This document shows, piece after piece, positions 11,971 to 20,266 of a stretch of 64,000 nt of DNA. A program made the translations under genes and the position numbers. Source of the DNA: Luethyella okanaganae (GTDB lineage: Bacteria > Actinomycetota > Actinomycetes > Actinomycetales > Microbacteriaceae); the NCBI RefSeq assembly GCF_042660285.1, contig NZ_JBHSTP010000001.1, positions 1,240,001 to 1,304,000 of the forward strand, read 5' to 3'. The notes under the pieces are model-generated. The model saw only the letters and a program-made list of their open reading frames with translations, searched no databases and was not told the origin of the DNA. Position 1 is the first letter of the stretch, and every line of letters begins with the position of its first letter.

Positions 11971-12789
11971 CTACTCCGTTGTCTGGCTCCCCGGTCGCCG
12001 TCGCCGCACCAGCAGCCATGCGGTGATCGCGAGCGCGGCGACGATAGCCAGGACGAGTAGGTCGGGAACGGAGCGGGTATGTTCCATCACCCATCCTTCG
12101 ACCTTCACCTGTTGAGAAGCTCCAAGCAGGCCTCCGAGGCTGGTCGTGCCGTTGCTCAGCAACATGAACAAGCCGACAAGGCTGGTTAGTACGCCACTGA
12201 TGATGCCTGTCCAGGTGTTGCGCCACCGGCCGATGCGAACCTCACGGGGGCGCACCAGCTTGCGGACGAACGGCAGCCGCCCCCACAGCAGGCTGAGCAG
12301 CAGCAAAGGCAGTGCCATGCCCGCGGCGAACACGAGCAGGATCATCCCGCCATACAGCGCATTCCCCGCCACGGCGGCGAAGGTCAGGACGGCGCCGAGC
12401 AGTGGCCCGGCGCACACGCCGGCCAAGCCGTAGACGGTGCCCAGCGCATACACGGAGGCCACCGAGGTCCCGCCAGAGGTCCGATGAGAGGTCAGCAGCG
12501 GGATAGGGATGTTGGCGAGCATGATCAGCCCGAGGACGATGACCACGGCGGCGGCGACGGTGACGAACGTCGCGCGGTACTGGTTGACGAACGCTCCCAG
12601 AGTTCCGGCCAGTACGCCAAGGGGGACGAGCGTGGTGATCAGCCCCAGGTAGAACACGCCGGTGCGCGTCAGCAGCGCACTCGGTGTGGAGAAGGCGTAG
12701 GAGAAGAACGCGGGTAACAGCATCACCGAGCATGGGCTGAGCAAGGTCAGCAACCCGCCCAGGAGTGCACCGAGCAGTCCGAGTTCCAT
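11971..12789 (-). CDS. ccdA: CcdA/DsbD-type thiol-disulfide membrane transporter
   Basis: Membrane protein of 272 residues with about seven hydrophobic segments. The two redox Cys of the CcdA family are visible: LSPCSVMLLPAF near residue 20 and AGVCAGPLLG near 122. It passes electrons across the membrane to an extracytoplasmic thioredoxin-like partner. The partner is probably the DsbA-like protein encoded three bases upstream on the same strand. Cytochrome c maturation is one possible role, reduction of secreted disulfides another; this copy sits in an accessory region, not in a ccs operon. Confidence 0.85.
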   Translation of the reverse strand: MELGLLGALLGGLLTLLSPCSVMLLPAFFSYAFSTPSALLTRTGVFYLGLITTLVPLGVLAGTLGAFVNQYRATFVTVAAAVVIVLGLIMLANIPIPLLTSHRTSGGTSVASVYALGTVYGLAGVCAGPLLGAVLTFAAVAGNALYGGMILLVFAAGMALPLLLLSLLWGRLPFVRKLVRPREVRIGRWRNTWTGIISGVLTSLVGLFMLLSNGTTSLGGLLGASQQVKVEGWVMEHTRSVPDLLVLAIVAALAITAWLLVRRRRPGSQTTE

Positions 12790-12792
12790 CGA

Positions 12793-13527
12793 CTACTGCG
12801 CCTTGCCGATTGCGGCATCCAGGAAGTCGCGGAACACCTCGATGGGCTGTGCGCCAGACAGGGTTGTGCCGCCTGCGACGAAGAACGGGACACTATTGAC
12901 ACCGAGGCGCTGGGCGGTGGTCGTGCTTTCGCGCACCTGGGCCATCAGCTCTGGATCGTCCAGATCGGCGGTGAATCGGTGAATGTCGGGCACGCCGATC
13001 TGCTGAGCGAAGCCGATCAGCTCCTCGCGCGACAACTCGGTGTGCCCGCTCTCAGGAGCGGCGCCGTAGACCGCGCTGAGGTACCGGGCGAACATGCCCT
13101 GATTGCCGGCGGCACGAGCGGCCACCGCGGCGTTCTCGGATTCCGCTCCGAAGAAGGCCACGTCACGCACCTCGATGCGCACCTTCCCAGTCTTGACGTA
13201 CTCCTCGACGATGTTCGGCAGCGTCTCACGGCTGAACACCGCGCAATACGGGCAGAGCATGTCGGTCCACTCCACCATCACCACCGGCGCATCGACGTCG
13301 CCGATGGCCTTCGGATCATTCGGATCACGTCGCTCGATACTCGTCTGCAGCATCTGATCGCTGGTCTCACTCGGAGCAGGCACAGCACTCGGGCTCGTTC
13401 CCGCGGTCATCTGCGCAACCAGCACCACGGCGAGGAACACCACCACGGCGGCAAGTACGACGTTGATGATCTTGGACCTCCGGTACTTCGTCTCCAAGGT
13501 ACTGACACGAGAGGGAGCCTGGTTCAT
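12793..13527 (-). CDS. Membrane-anchored DsbA-family thioredoxin-fold protein
   Basis: Protein of 244 residues: an N-terminal membrane anchor (about residues 20-40), a short linker, then a thioredoxin-fold domain with the CPYC active site (C92, C95) and the cis-Pro region VNSVPFF near residue 212. Probably an extracytoplasmic thiol oxidoreductase or isomerase. It is three bases from ccdA and likely co-transcribed. The frame is open for another 720 bases upstream into the RES remnant, but ATG 13527 begins the natural anchor. RBS is weak. Confidence 0.85.
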   Translation of the reverse strand: MNQAPSRVSTLETKYRRSKIINVVLAAVVVFLAVVLVAQMTAGTSPSAVPAPSETSDQMLQTSIERRDPNDPKAIGDVDAPVVMVEWTDMLCPYCAVFSRETLPNIVEEYVKTGKVRIEVRDVAFFGAESENAAVAARAAGNQGMFARYLSAVYGAAPESGHTELSREELIGFAQQIGVPDIHRFTADLDDPELMAQVRESTTTAQRLGVNSVPFFVAGGTTLSGAQPIEVFRDFLDAAIGKAQ

Positions 13528-13641
13528 CACCCAGGTAGCATACAAGATGCATCCGAGTGGCCAGATGTGTGCTGGCTGCGACGGGGGAGGGCTGGCCCAG
13601 CACAACGAAGGCGGGACGATGGCAGCGACGAACGGCGGCGA

Positions 13642-14308
13642 GGGCAGCCACACCGCCCGACACCAAGCTCCGCCGTGCTTGCTACCGAAATGCACGCCCC
13701 GAGGAGTCGAGCCGTCATCGAGTTCGGTGTCACGCAGAATCTCGGCGAGCAACGTCGTCACGTGCCTGTTCTCGCTCGTCAAAACCGACACGTTCAGGGA
13801 CGGGATACCCTGGCTTGCAAGGAACCGCGACACATCGCCACCATGAGCGGCTTCGAGCGCGGCGATCGACGCCGGGTGCGCAATGTCGACGAGCCATCCA
13901 CCACCGACTACCTGGATCTCATACAGGCGCCGACTCTCTCGCCAGCTCGGCGGAATGGTCCCGACCGCGGAAGTCTTCCTCGCCCCACTCCACAGCGATC
14001 GTCTGCAACAACTCGTCGACGGTGAGGTCGACGGCGGCCGCGAGAGGCACGAGCGGGTCAGTCGCCCCATTGGCCCGCTTGAACTGAGAAAGCACTTCGG
14101 CGTACGCGCACTCCGCGGTTTCGGCCAGGTAGTACGTGCGACCGAGCGTATCGAACCGGCCCCATTCCTGACGGTGCACATCCGGAGTCCGCCACGGTGC
14201 TGACGGTTGCAGGTACCGTGCCTTGGCGACGTGGAACCCGAGCTCATCGTCCGCTGGGACGAGGCGTAGGCCGCTCGCAGCGCAGATGCGGCCGTTGGCC
14301 GCCGTCAT
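13642..14308 (-). pseudogene. RES-domain protein, frameshifted and 3'-truncated
   Basis: The 5' part from ATG 14308 reads as a RES-domain protein (ELGFHVAKARYLQPSAPW, GRTYYLAETAECAYAEVL). Near 13960 the frame changes; the continuation in the next frame (PSWRESRRLYEIQ, WLVDIAHPASIAALEA, GVHFGSKHGGAWCRAVWLP) supplies the rest, then similarity stops near 13642 without a stop codon and the frame runs into the DsbA-like gene. RES proteins are often NAD-degrading toxins. The start overlaps the stop of the upstream small gene as ATGA, so the two formed an operon. A sequencing error cannot be excluded for the shift. Confidence 0.75.
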
Positions 14309-14640
14309 TCGTCGACGTCGGCACGGACGCCGTCGATTTGCTTCTGGAACGACGGAACCCACCGGGTGAGCGCTGGGAGGTCGTCGCAGGCAACGACGAT
14401 CGTGAAGCCGGCGGTCCTCCGCTTCCGGAGGATCTTCATCTCGGCCCGGACGACGTACGGAATCTGAAGCGTGTCATAAGCCTCGCTGAGCTCAGGAATA
14501 CCGCCACCCCATGACTCCGCGACCTGGTCCCGCCAGATGCAGAACTCGCCGTTGGGCTCGAACCACATCGCGTTCTTGATGTTGAGGGTACCGACGAGCT
14601 TGCGCTGCGCTGCGCGCTGCTCAGGGGTCAAGTTGGCCAT
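14305..14640 (-). CDS. Hypothetical protein paired with RES gene
   Basis: Protein of 111 residues, MANLTPEQRAAQRKLVG at the start, soluble and without membrane segments. Not recognised. It does not look like the Xre/DUF2384 antitoxin normally paired with RES toxins, which is present at 16584-16976 with the second RES gene. Its ATGA overlap with the downstream RES remnant indicates translational coupling. ATG 14640 was preferred to an upstream in-frame start at 14697. Confidence 0.6.
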   Translation of the reverse strand: MANLTPEQRAAQRKLVGTLNIKNAMWFEPNGEFCIWRDQVAESWGGGIPELSEAYDTLQIPYVVRAEMKILRKRRTAGFTIVVACDDLPALTRWVPSFQKQIDGVRADVDE

Positions 14641-14732
14641 GACGCTCAGATTATCGGCGCGATGCGCCAGTCCAGCGCGACGACGCAGGTCCCGCATCGT
14701 TTCGTCATCCCTCGGATTGGCCCACGCAAGCA

Positions 14733-14766
14733 GAAGGGCCGGAAAACGTCAGCTCTCCGGCCCTTC
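14733..14766. terminator. Hairpin terminator
   Basis: Perfect 11-base arms GAAGGGCCGGA and TCCGGCCCTTC with a 12-base loop. A and T runs at the stem base fit an intrinsic, possibly bidirectional terminator. It lies upstream of the 14305-14640 gene and downstream (minus strand) of the 14932-15246 frame. Confidence 0.65.
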
Positions 14767-14931
14767 GTGATCCCGCGTGCTTACTGCAGACGATCCGCGC
14801 CTCGATGCGATCTCCGCACTGCCCACCTGACGATGAAGACAACCACAAGGACAGGGACAGCGATGACAGCGACCACGATCGTGACGATGAGAAGCGTGTG
14901 CATCAGCAGCATGAGGTCAGTATCACATAAT

Positions 14932-15246
14932 TCACGGCGATGTATCCCACTTGGTCGTGTCCCGAACGTGGAACGTCAGCTGGTACACACCGGATCCGGA
15001 TCCGACCAGGAACGTCACGTAGAGCGTCGCCCGCACCGCAGCTTCTGATGAACCATTTTGAACTGACCGAATGAGCTGAAACCCAGTGCTGTTCACGGTG
15101 GCCGCTGCCGTCCAGTACCCGATGTTGCGGTAGTTGGAGACCTTAGCTGCGCCGATGTTGCTTGTCATCCCGTCCGAGTAGAAGTCGATATCGAACGAGA
15201 ACTGATTCGTAGCGATGTGACAGTCATAGAACGGGAAGCTCCCCAC
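14932..15246 (-). CDS. Hypothetical protein, probably 5'-truncated
   Basis: Frame of 104 residues from GTG 15246, rich in Ser, Thr, Asn and aromatic residues (NQFSFDIDFYSDGM, VRATLYVTFLVGSGSG), as in an extracellular beta-rich domain. The frame stays open upstream to a stop near 15313 with more similar sequence including a Cys (SISGC), but no start or signal peptide is visible. Likely the C-terminal part of a secreted protein that lost its beginning. Not recognised. Confidence 0.45.
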   Translation of the reverse strand: MGSFPFYDCHIATNQFSFDIDFYSDGMTSNIGAAKVSNYRNIGYWTAAATVNSTGFQLIRSVQNGSSEAAVRATLYVTFLVGSGSGVYQLTFHVRDTTKWDTSP

Positions 15247-15584
15247 CCCGGACCCTGCCCTGCAGCCGGAGATAGATCGCGGCTGAATGCCTGTTCCTGA
15301 CGCGCTGGCGGGTTTCGGGATTGAGTGATCTCATCCTCTATTCCTTCCCCAATGCGAAGTGAATCTGCGGCCTCCAGGGAGAAGGTCGCTACAAGGGGAT
15401 GTCCGGCAAACCTTCTCCGGTTCCCACGAATCTCCTATCCGTAAAAGCGCTGCACGATGCCGATTTCGTCGCGGCGCTGCTCCGCCTGTCGTCGCGGCGC
15501 TGCTCCGCCTGTCGTCGCGACGAAGGTCATCCCGGTAGGCCCTTCGTGTTAGCCTCTGTTCGTTCCAGACGGGGGGTCTCGCGG
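15247..15584. other. Gene-free stretch with 23-bp tandem duplication
   Basis: No gene is supported. A 23-base unit beginning GTCGCGGCGCTGC is repeated exactly twice at 15468-15490 and 15491-15513, followed by a partial third copy. The rest may hold the promoter of the sigma-factor remnant. Part of the left side continues the truncated secreted frame. Confidence 0.5.
15468..15513. repeat. 23-bp direct tandem repeat, two copies
   Basis: Two adjacent identical 23-base copies with a partial third after them. Short duplication in non-coding sequence ahead of the sigma-factor remnant; slippage product, no function evident. Confidence 0.7.
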
Positions 15585-16046
15585 GTGGTCGACGAACGAG
15601 CTGATGCCTCCCTCTGGCTGGAGGCCACAACGGGTACCGAAAGATCATTCGGTATCCTCTTCGACCGTTACCGGACACGCGTCTTCCGCAAGGCCTACTC
15701 GCAGCTGAAGAGCGTGCACGACGCCGAAGACGTCGTGGCCGTGGTGTTCCTCGAGGCGTGGCGCAGTCGCGCGAAGGTCCGAATCGTCGAAGGATCGAGC
15801 CTCCCCTGGCTCCTCAGCGTCACGAGCTACGTGCTCCTGAACCAGACCCGCAGCACCCGACGGTGGCGACGACTCCTAGCGGCCCTGCCCGAACCGGAAC
15901 TTCACGCAGACCATGCGGACCAGGTGCTCGAACGTGCCGATCAAAGCGAGCAATTGCGCGCGGTCTACGACGCCATGACCAGCCTGACTTCGCAGGAGCG
16001 CTCGATCATCGACCTCTGTGTGATCGAGGAACTCCCGATTGCAACC
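15585..16046 (+). pseudogene. ECF sigma-70 factor lacking region 4
   Basis: From GTG 15585 the product reads as an ECF sigma factor: region 2 with FGILFDRYRTRVFRKAYSQL and DAEDVVAVVFLEAW, a linker, then the start of region 4 (SLTSQERSIIDLCVIEELPIAT). After about residue 154 the sequence changes abruptly into the antisense of the RES gene on the other strand, so the -35-recognising helix-turn-helix is missing. The frame continues to 16352 with unrelated residues. Two convergent genes appear to have been joined tail-to-tail by a deletion near 16046. Confidence 0.8.
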
Positions 16047-16587
16047 GGCCCACATACGGACCTCGTCGCCGAAGCGGGAGCGGAACTCGATGCCGTCGAC
16101 CAGGTCGTTCTGCTCGCCGTCACGGAGGTCGAAGATCCACCGTGCGATCGAGCGGGTCAAGTCGCGCTGGTCGGCGTCTTTCAGCACCGAGGCGTCCAGC
16201 AGCACGGGCTTCAGCTTGAATCTGGCGAACGGGAAGCCCGCCTGGATCGCCGAGATGCTCTCCCGGTGCGTGACGAAGCAGTAAGTGCCCGATTGGTCAG
16301 CGCTGCCGCCGAACCGTTGCTCGAGCCACCAATAGCCCACCGTCCCGGATGACGCGTCGGGGTGGAGATCCACCTCGCCCTCCGGGTCCTCGATCTCGTC
16401 GAGCGCGGCGTCAGCCAGGGGGTCCGGCCTGAAGTGCGCGAGCACCTCAAGCAGGCAAGCCAGCAGGCTCTCACCGGTGTAGAGCGTCCGGAACTCCGAG
16501 CTCTGGTCGTCCCAGCGCCCGTTGAATCGGCCGGAAGCCGACCCGCCAGACGTGGCTCGTGCCGTCGATGACCTCCAGGCCCGTCAT
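16047..16587 (-). pseudogene. RES-domain toxin, frameshifted and 3'-truncated
   Basis: From ATG 16587 the start MTGLEVIDGTSHVWRVGF gives the RES N-terminus; near 16530 the frame shifts and FNGRWDDQSSEFRTLYTGES continues it (RES motifs Arg, Tyr/Thr-Gly and later Ser). The C-terminal motif DGIEFRSRFGDEVRMWAG is seen just before the break into sigma-factor antisense at about 16046. RES toxins of the MbcT/ParT type degrade or modify NAD-related metabolites. ATG overlaps the stop of the antitoxin gene as ATGA. Toxin probably inactive. Confidence 0.78.
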
Positions 16588-16976
16588 CCGATGAACGCGA
16601 ACGCCTTGGCGGCCGCCATCACCTCGGGACCGACCTCGTTCGGGTCGCCCTCGTGCAGCACGCGTGCCGGCGACACGTCGTTCAGCGCCGGATTCATCCC
16701 CTTGAACCAGGACTGCACCGTCACGGCCTCGTTCCGCTCACGCAGCAGTGCTGCGATCTGGTAGGCCACGAGCAGCCGGTCTCGGTCGTCTTCCCCGGGC
16801 TTGCGGGTACCGACAGCCCACTCCGCCACCGGCTTCGTCGACTTGACGTTGCCGATGTAGGCGACCAGGCGAACACCGACGATGTCTCGCAACTTGGTAA
16901 CCAGCTCGGGGAACGTCGAGCGCATCGCGTCGTCGTGCGCGCGCATCGTCGGCTTCTGGGTTGCTGTCGGGGCCAT
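16584..16976 (-). CDS. Xre/MbcA/ParS-type antitoxin
   Basis: Protein of 130 residues with the plan of RES-partner antitoxins: an N-terminal helix-turn-helix-like part (about residues 20-75, including VRLVAYIGNVKS and WAVGTRKPG) and a C-terminal toxin-binding DUF2384-like end (SWFKGMNPALNDVSPARVL, AAAKAFAFIG). It is coupled to the broken RES toxin downstream. With the toxin damaged, the antitoxin is an orphan that may persist as a regulator. Confidence 0.75.
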   Translation of the reverse strand: MAPTATQKPTMRAHDDAMRSTFPELVTKLRDIVGVRLVAYIGNVKSTKPVAEWAVGTRKPGEDDRDRLLVAYQIAALLRERNEAVTVQSWFKGMNPALNDVSPARVLHEGDPNEVGPEVMAAAKAFAFIG

Positions 16977-17113
16977 GTCTTTGACATTACTCCGACAAAC
17001 CGTGAAAACGCCATAGGTAGATTACCCAAAATCGCCCTATAAATCACCCCGCTTATCAACGTTGAGAACGGAGCGTTCGAGCAATTCCCGTCGACGCGGG
17101 CTTCAGCCCGCAC

Positions 17114-17371
17114 TCAGTGGTCAGACGCTTCGCGGCGATGCCCAGCGGGGACGACCACGACAGTCAACAGTTCGTCTTGGATCCGATAGAGCACGCGGTA
17201 GCCCCCGGTCCTCACCCGCCATTCCGGACGGCCTGTGAGTTTCTTGGCCGCCGGTGGCCGCGGCTGGTCGGCCAAGAGCTCGATCGCTGCGCCGATCCGT
17301 GCGCGCGCTTCAGGTGGAAGGTTCCTGATCGCACGCGCTGCAGTCGGCAACACGTCGATGCGGTAGGTCAC
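17114..17371 (-). CDS. RelE/ParE-family toxin
   Basis: Protein of 85 residues with the RelE/ParE fold: LPTAARAIRNLPPEARARI (helix pair), KKLTGRPEWRVRTGGYRVLYRI and a final strand ending VVVVPAGHRRE. RelE types cut mRNA on the ribosome, ParE types poison gyrase; the short sequence does not decide. The start overlaps the antitoxin stop by four bases. Looks intact. Confidence 0.88.
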   Translation of the reverse strand: MTYRIDVLPTAARAIRNLPPEARARIGAAIELLADQPRPPAAKKLTGRPEWRVRTGGYRVLYRIQDELLTVVVVPAGHRREASDH

Positions 17372-17631
17372 AGAGTGAGGCCGAGATCACGTTTGACCTC
17401 GTCCCAGGGCACTGGCACCTCATCCAGCCACTCAGCTTCCTCCCACGCCGCGTCCACTGCGCGAATGTCCGCGAGCTCCTCCGCATCCTCCAACAGGCGC
17501 TCCAACTGCGCCGAATCGATCACCGCCGCAACAGGCCGGTTTCGGCGCGTAAGAAAAACCGGCTCGACCCGTGCCTCATCGATGATCGACGCCAACCGTC
17601 CGCGCGCATCCGTAATTGCTACCTGAGTCAT
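17368..17631 (-). CDS. Phd/YefM-family antitoxin
   Basis: Protein of 87 residues, first gene of the toxin-antitoxin operon. The N-terminal DNA-binding part TQVAITDARGRLASIIDEA and the RNRPVAAVID segment are typical of Phd/YefM; the acidic C-terminus (AEELADIRAVDAAWEEAEW) would wrap the toxin. The palindrome TACGCTAAGCGTA directly over the start codon is a likely operator for autorepression. Confidence 0.88.
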   Translation of the reverse strand: MTQVAITDARGRLASIIDEARVEPVFLTRRNRPVAAVIDSAQLERLLEDAEELADIRAVDAAWEEAEWLDEVPVPWDEVKRDLGLTL

Positions 17632-17643
17632 ACGCTAAGCGTA
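17631..17643. promoter_or_regulatory. Putative operator of the Phd/RelE-type module
   Basis: TACGCTAAGCGTA is a palindrome apart from its centre and overlaps the antitoxin start codon. A position next to the start fits the autorepression common to Phd/YefM operons. A second inverted repeat, GCATTAT/ATAATGC (17672-17678 and 17693-17699), lies about 40 bases upstream and may extend the operator. Confidence 0.5.
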
Positions 17644-17719
17644 TCAAAACGTACACTTCAAAGCAATCGGCGCATTATGTACTAAATAGCCGATAATGCA
17701 CATTATGTCAATAAGTAAA

Positions 17720-17750
17720 TCCCCTATCTGCGGAAATTGCAGATAGGGGA
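17720..17750. terminator. Perfect 12-bp hairpin
   Basis: Arms TCCCCTATCTGC and GCAGATAGGGGA enclose a 7-base loop. It lies between the toxin-antitoxin promoter region and the kinase remnant, in unusually AT-rich sequence. It could be a terminator, an operator or a mark left by a recombination event; no proper T-run supports the first. Confidence 0.4.
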
Positions 17751-17760
17751 AGGATGGCTA

Positions 17761-18979
17761 ATGACCGCATAGGTCTCGCTGGGGCCAGTCGTCGCGGTGG
17801 TGCCCTTCGTCGCGTTTGGGCTTGTGCTCGGGATATCGCGACGGTGGCCGGGCGTTGCTCTGGGCCTGATGGGTGCGATCCTCGTGCTGCAGTTTCTGGT
17901 TGAAAGCACGAGGTTCAGTAATACGAGCTGGGCGGAATACCTCCCTTTGCTCTACGCCGTGTTCAACATCAGCGCGTTCTGTCGCCCTCTGGTGCACCGC
18001 GCTTCCCTCCCAGTCGCCGCAATCTACGCGGTCGCGGTCGCATTCTTGCTGACGTTGCCGGCGCTCGGGCAGGACGGCTGGCCCGTGTTCTACTCGGTCG
18101 AGTCCGAGCGGGCAGTCCAAACTCCTGAGGGCATCGACCCAGGTTCGACCCTGTTGGCGGCCGGTCTCGCGGTCGGCGCCTGGTGTGCCGGGCTCGCGAT
18201 GAGGGCCGCCCGCCGGACATATGAAGCCAGACTGCATGCGCAACGGCTCGAACGCGAGCTCACCGCGGCCGAAGAGGAACTCATCGCATTATCCGAGCGC
18301 GACCGGCTGGCCCAAGACGTGCACGATGTCATGGCGCACTCGTTGGCGGTGATCGCGCAAGCGGATGGGATCAGGATGACGGGTGAGGGTTTGGCGCCCG
18401 CAACACAACCTGACTTCGAGTTCGCCGGCGCCGCACACGACGGCGCCGAGATCGTCGATCTCGCTGCTGAGGCACACCCGGACGTCATCCTCATGGACAT
18501 CCGCATGCCCCAAACCGACGGAATCACCGCCACCCGCCAAGTGCTGGTCGCATCACCCCGTTCCCGGGTCATCGTGCTCACGACACACCAACGCCAGGAG
18601 GCCGTCGCGCACACCATCGACGCCGGCGCCCACGGCTTCCTCATGAAGGACGCCCGACCCGAACTGTTGCTCGCCGCCATCCGCACCGTCCACGAAGGCA
18701 ACTCCGTGTACGCGCCCTCTACTACCCTCGCGCTCATCCGCGACCTCACCCCCGCACCGCGTGACGAGCCCGACCAGCAGGCGATCGCCGCGCTGACGAC
18801 ACGAGAACGCGAGGTATATCCCCTCGTCGCGCGCGGCCTCAAATGCTGAGATCGTCGAATCCGCGTACATCGGCGAAACGACCGTCAAGTCACATATCTC
18901 CAGCATCCTCACGAAACTCGAGCTCGCCTCCCGACCGCAACTCGTCGCCCACGCCTACAACCACCACCTCGTCAAGTGA
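17761..18979 (+). pseudogene. Histidine kinase fused to response regulator by deletion
   Basis: The 5' part encodes a NarL-type sensor: about four membrane segments and the phospho-His box RLAQDVHDVMAHSLAVIAQ (about 18304-18360). Just after, the sequence passes in frame into a receiver domain that has lost its N-terminal acidic pair but keeps the phospho-Asp region DVILMDIRMPQTDG. The LuxR-type DNA-binding end breaks near 18840: TTREREVYPLVARGL then a stop, with the rest (YIGETTVKSHISSILTKL, stop at 18979) in the next frame. An in-frame TAG also follows the ATG at 17761 by three codons. ATPase domain absent, so non-functional. Confidence 0.85.
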
Positions 18980-18989
18980 AGGAGTCGCC

Positions 18990-19079
18990 ATGACCAGATC
19001 CGCGATCGACCTACCGCCGACTGAACCGATCGATATCACCGCTTACCTCCCTGACCCAAAGGACGAACCCTCCGCATAG
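18990..19079 (+). CDS. Small ORF, 29 residues
   Basis: MTRSAIDLPPTEPIDITAYLP at the start of a 29-residue acidic, Pro-rich peptide. It has a good ribosome binding site (GAAGGAG, five bases before ATG) and starts ten bases after the response-regulator remnant, so it may once have been the next gene of that operon. Not recognised; could equally be the beginning of a lost larger gene. Confidence 0.35.
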   Translation: MTRSAIDLPPTEPIDITAYLPDPKDEPSA

Positions 19080-19152
19080 ACCGCGGTCCAGAGAGAGCAT
19101 CGACGTCCGATGGCCGGTTGCCCAGCGACCCGGCTGCGCCTATGGTGATTCC

Positions 19153-19878
19153 ATGGGTGGCCAGTCGAATGATGTCGAGTCGCCAGAGGCTGCGTTCGCT
19201 CCGTCCGTCGAGGACCAGCGACTGGCGTCCGGAACCGTATCGGCCGTGCGCGCCCGGTGGTCCGGCATGATCCGTCTCGTAGGCGTGGGATCGCTGCTCG
19301 TCGCGGTGCTGATCGGCGCGATCGCATACGGTCATCTGCTCAGATCAGGGCGCGAAGACGAGCATCTGCTCACGCTGATCGTCGGGGAGTGGTTTCCGAC
19401 ACTGTTCGAGATCGCGATCACCGCAATCGCAATCGGCATCACCGCGATCATCTGCGGCGCCATCGTCAGCCCGCCAAATCCCACGCGCCGCGGCAGACGG
19501 TCAAGGATCGCCTTTGCTTCAGTACTTGTCGCCCTCGTGGCGATCTCCCTTCCGGCGACCGCGATTGTCAGCGGATTCCAGCTGCTCAACCGAGCCTCGT
19601 ACACCGTGCTGCCAGGCCAAAGTGATGGAGGCTGCCGCATCGTGGTCAGCGAATGGTCCTTCCTGCTCGCGGGCGGTGGCAGCGCCGGAATCGTGCAACC
19701 CGGATCCGTGATGGTGCAGTGGACCCGCGACTACACGGCGGACGACGGCCAGACACCGTTCTCTCGGGGTAGGTACACACTCGAATGGCACGACCGTACG
19801 GCAGACCTTGTCTTGCACGGGGACGGCACCGACCCAGTCTGGTGGACCACCGACGGCCCGCTCGTCTGCGAGCAGTAG
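19153..19878 (+). CDS. Hypothetical membrane protein
   Basis: Protein of 241 residues with three likely membrane helices (about residues 40-60, 80-103 and 118-138), then an extracytoplasmic C-terminal domain of about 100 residues with two Cys (GGCRIVVSEW and VCEQ at the very end) that could pair. Not recognised. It begins the cluster of small secreted and membrane proteins that extends to about 25.7 kb. Confidence 0.6.
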   Translation: MGGQSNDVESPEAAFAPSVEDQRLASGTVSAVRARWSGMIRLVGVGSLLVAVLIGAIAYGHLLRSGREDEHLLTLIVGEWFPTLFEIAITAIAIGITAIICGAIVSPPNPTRRGRRSRIAFASVLVALVAISLPATAIVSGFQLLNRASYTVLPGQSDGGCRIVVSEWSFLLAGGGSAGIVQPGSVMVQWTRDYTADDGQTPFSRGRYTLEWHDRTADLVLHGDGTDPVWWTTDGPLVCEQ

Positions 19879-20220
19879 CCCGATTCCGTATCGCCGCTCG
19901 TTCAGCTGAGCGTCAGCTGCCGTATGCGGATCCCCCACCGCGACGCTCGTCGACGCGCTGACCTTTTCGGGACGCCCAGCAGAACGTGATTCCTGTATGA
20001 GCCACCCCCGCCCGCAAAGATGCCCGGTGAAGGGGGCCTAAGCTTCGAAACCCGGCGAGCTTTGTGGAAATCCGATTAAGCAACTTCACCATCAGTAACG
20101 TAGCTATCAGCAGATTCTGATGTCTACACGCGCGACGACCCATACGACCTACCTAGCGATGTCTACTGCCGGCACGTCGGGACGGAGAATCGCTAGCCAC
20201 ATATGCAACGGCGGACAGGC
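19879..20220. other. Gene-free stretch
   Basis: About 340 bases with no supportable gene on either strand, with lower GC and frequent stops in places. No recognisable remnant was found. Confidence 0.5.
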
Positions 20221-20260
20221 GAGGTGCTGCTGGGCACCAATCGGCATCCAGCAGCACCTC
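20221..20260 (-). terminator. Hairpin terminator after 20267-20695 gene
   Basis: Perfect 13-base arms GAGGTGCTGCTGG and CCAGCAGCACCTC with a 14-base loop, six bases beyond the stop codon of the minus-strand membrane protein gene. Position and stem strength fit an intrinsic terminator. Confidence 0.7.
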
Positions 20261-20266
20261 AATTCG

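Noticed and set aside
12793..14247. 484-residue frame that would fuse RES C-terminal sequence to the DsbA-like protein
   Set aside because: The fusion arises because the RES remnant lost its stop and frame; the DsbA-like part has its own start and membrane anchor.
15399..16352. 317-residue frame as a novel sigma-factor protein
   Set aside because: Its second half is the reverse complement of a RES gene and has no sense-strand similarity.
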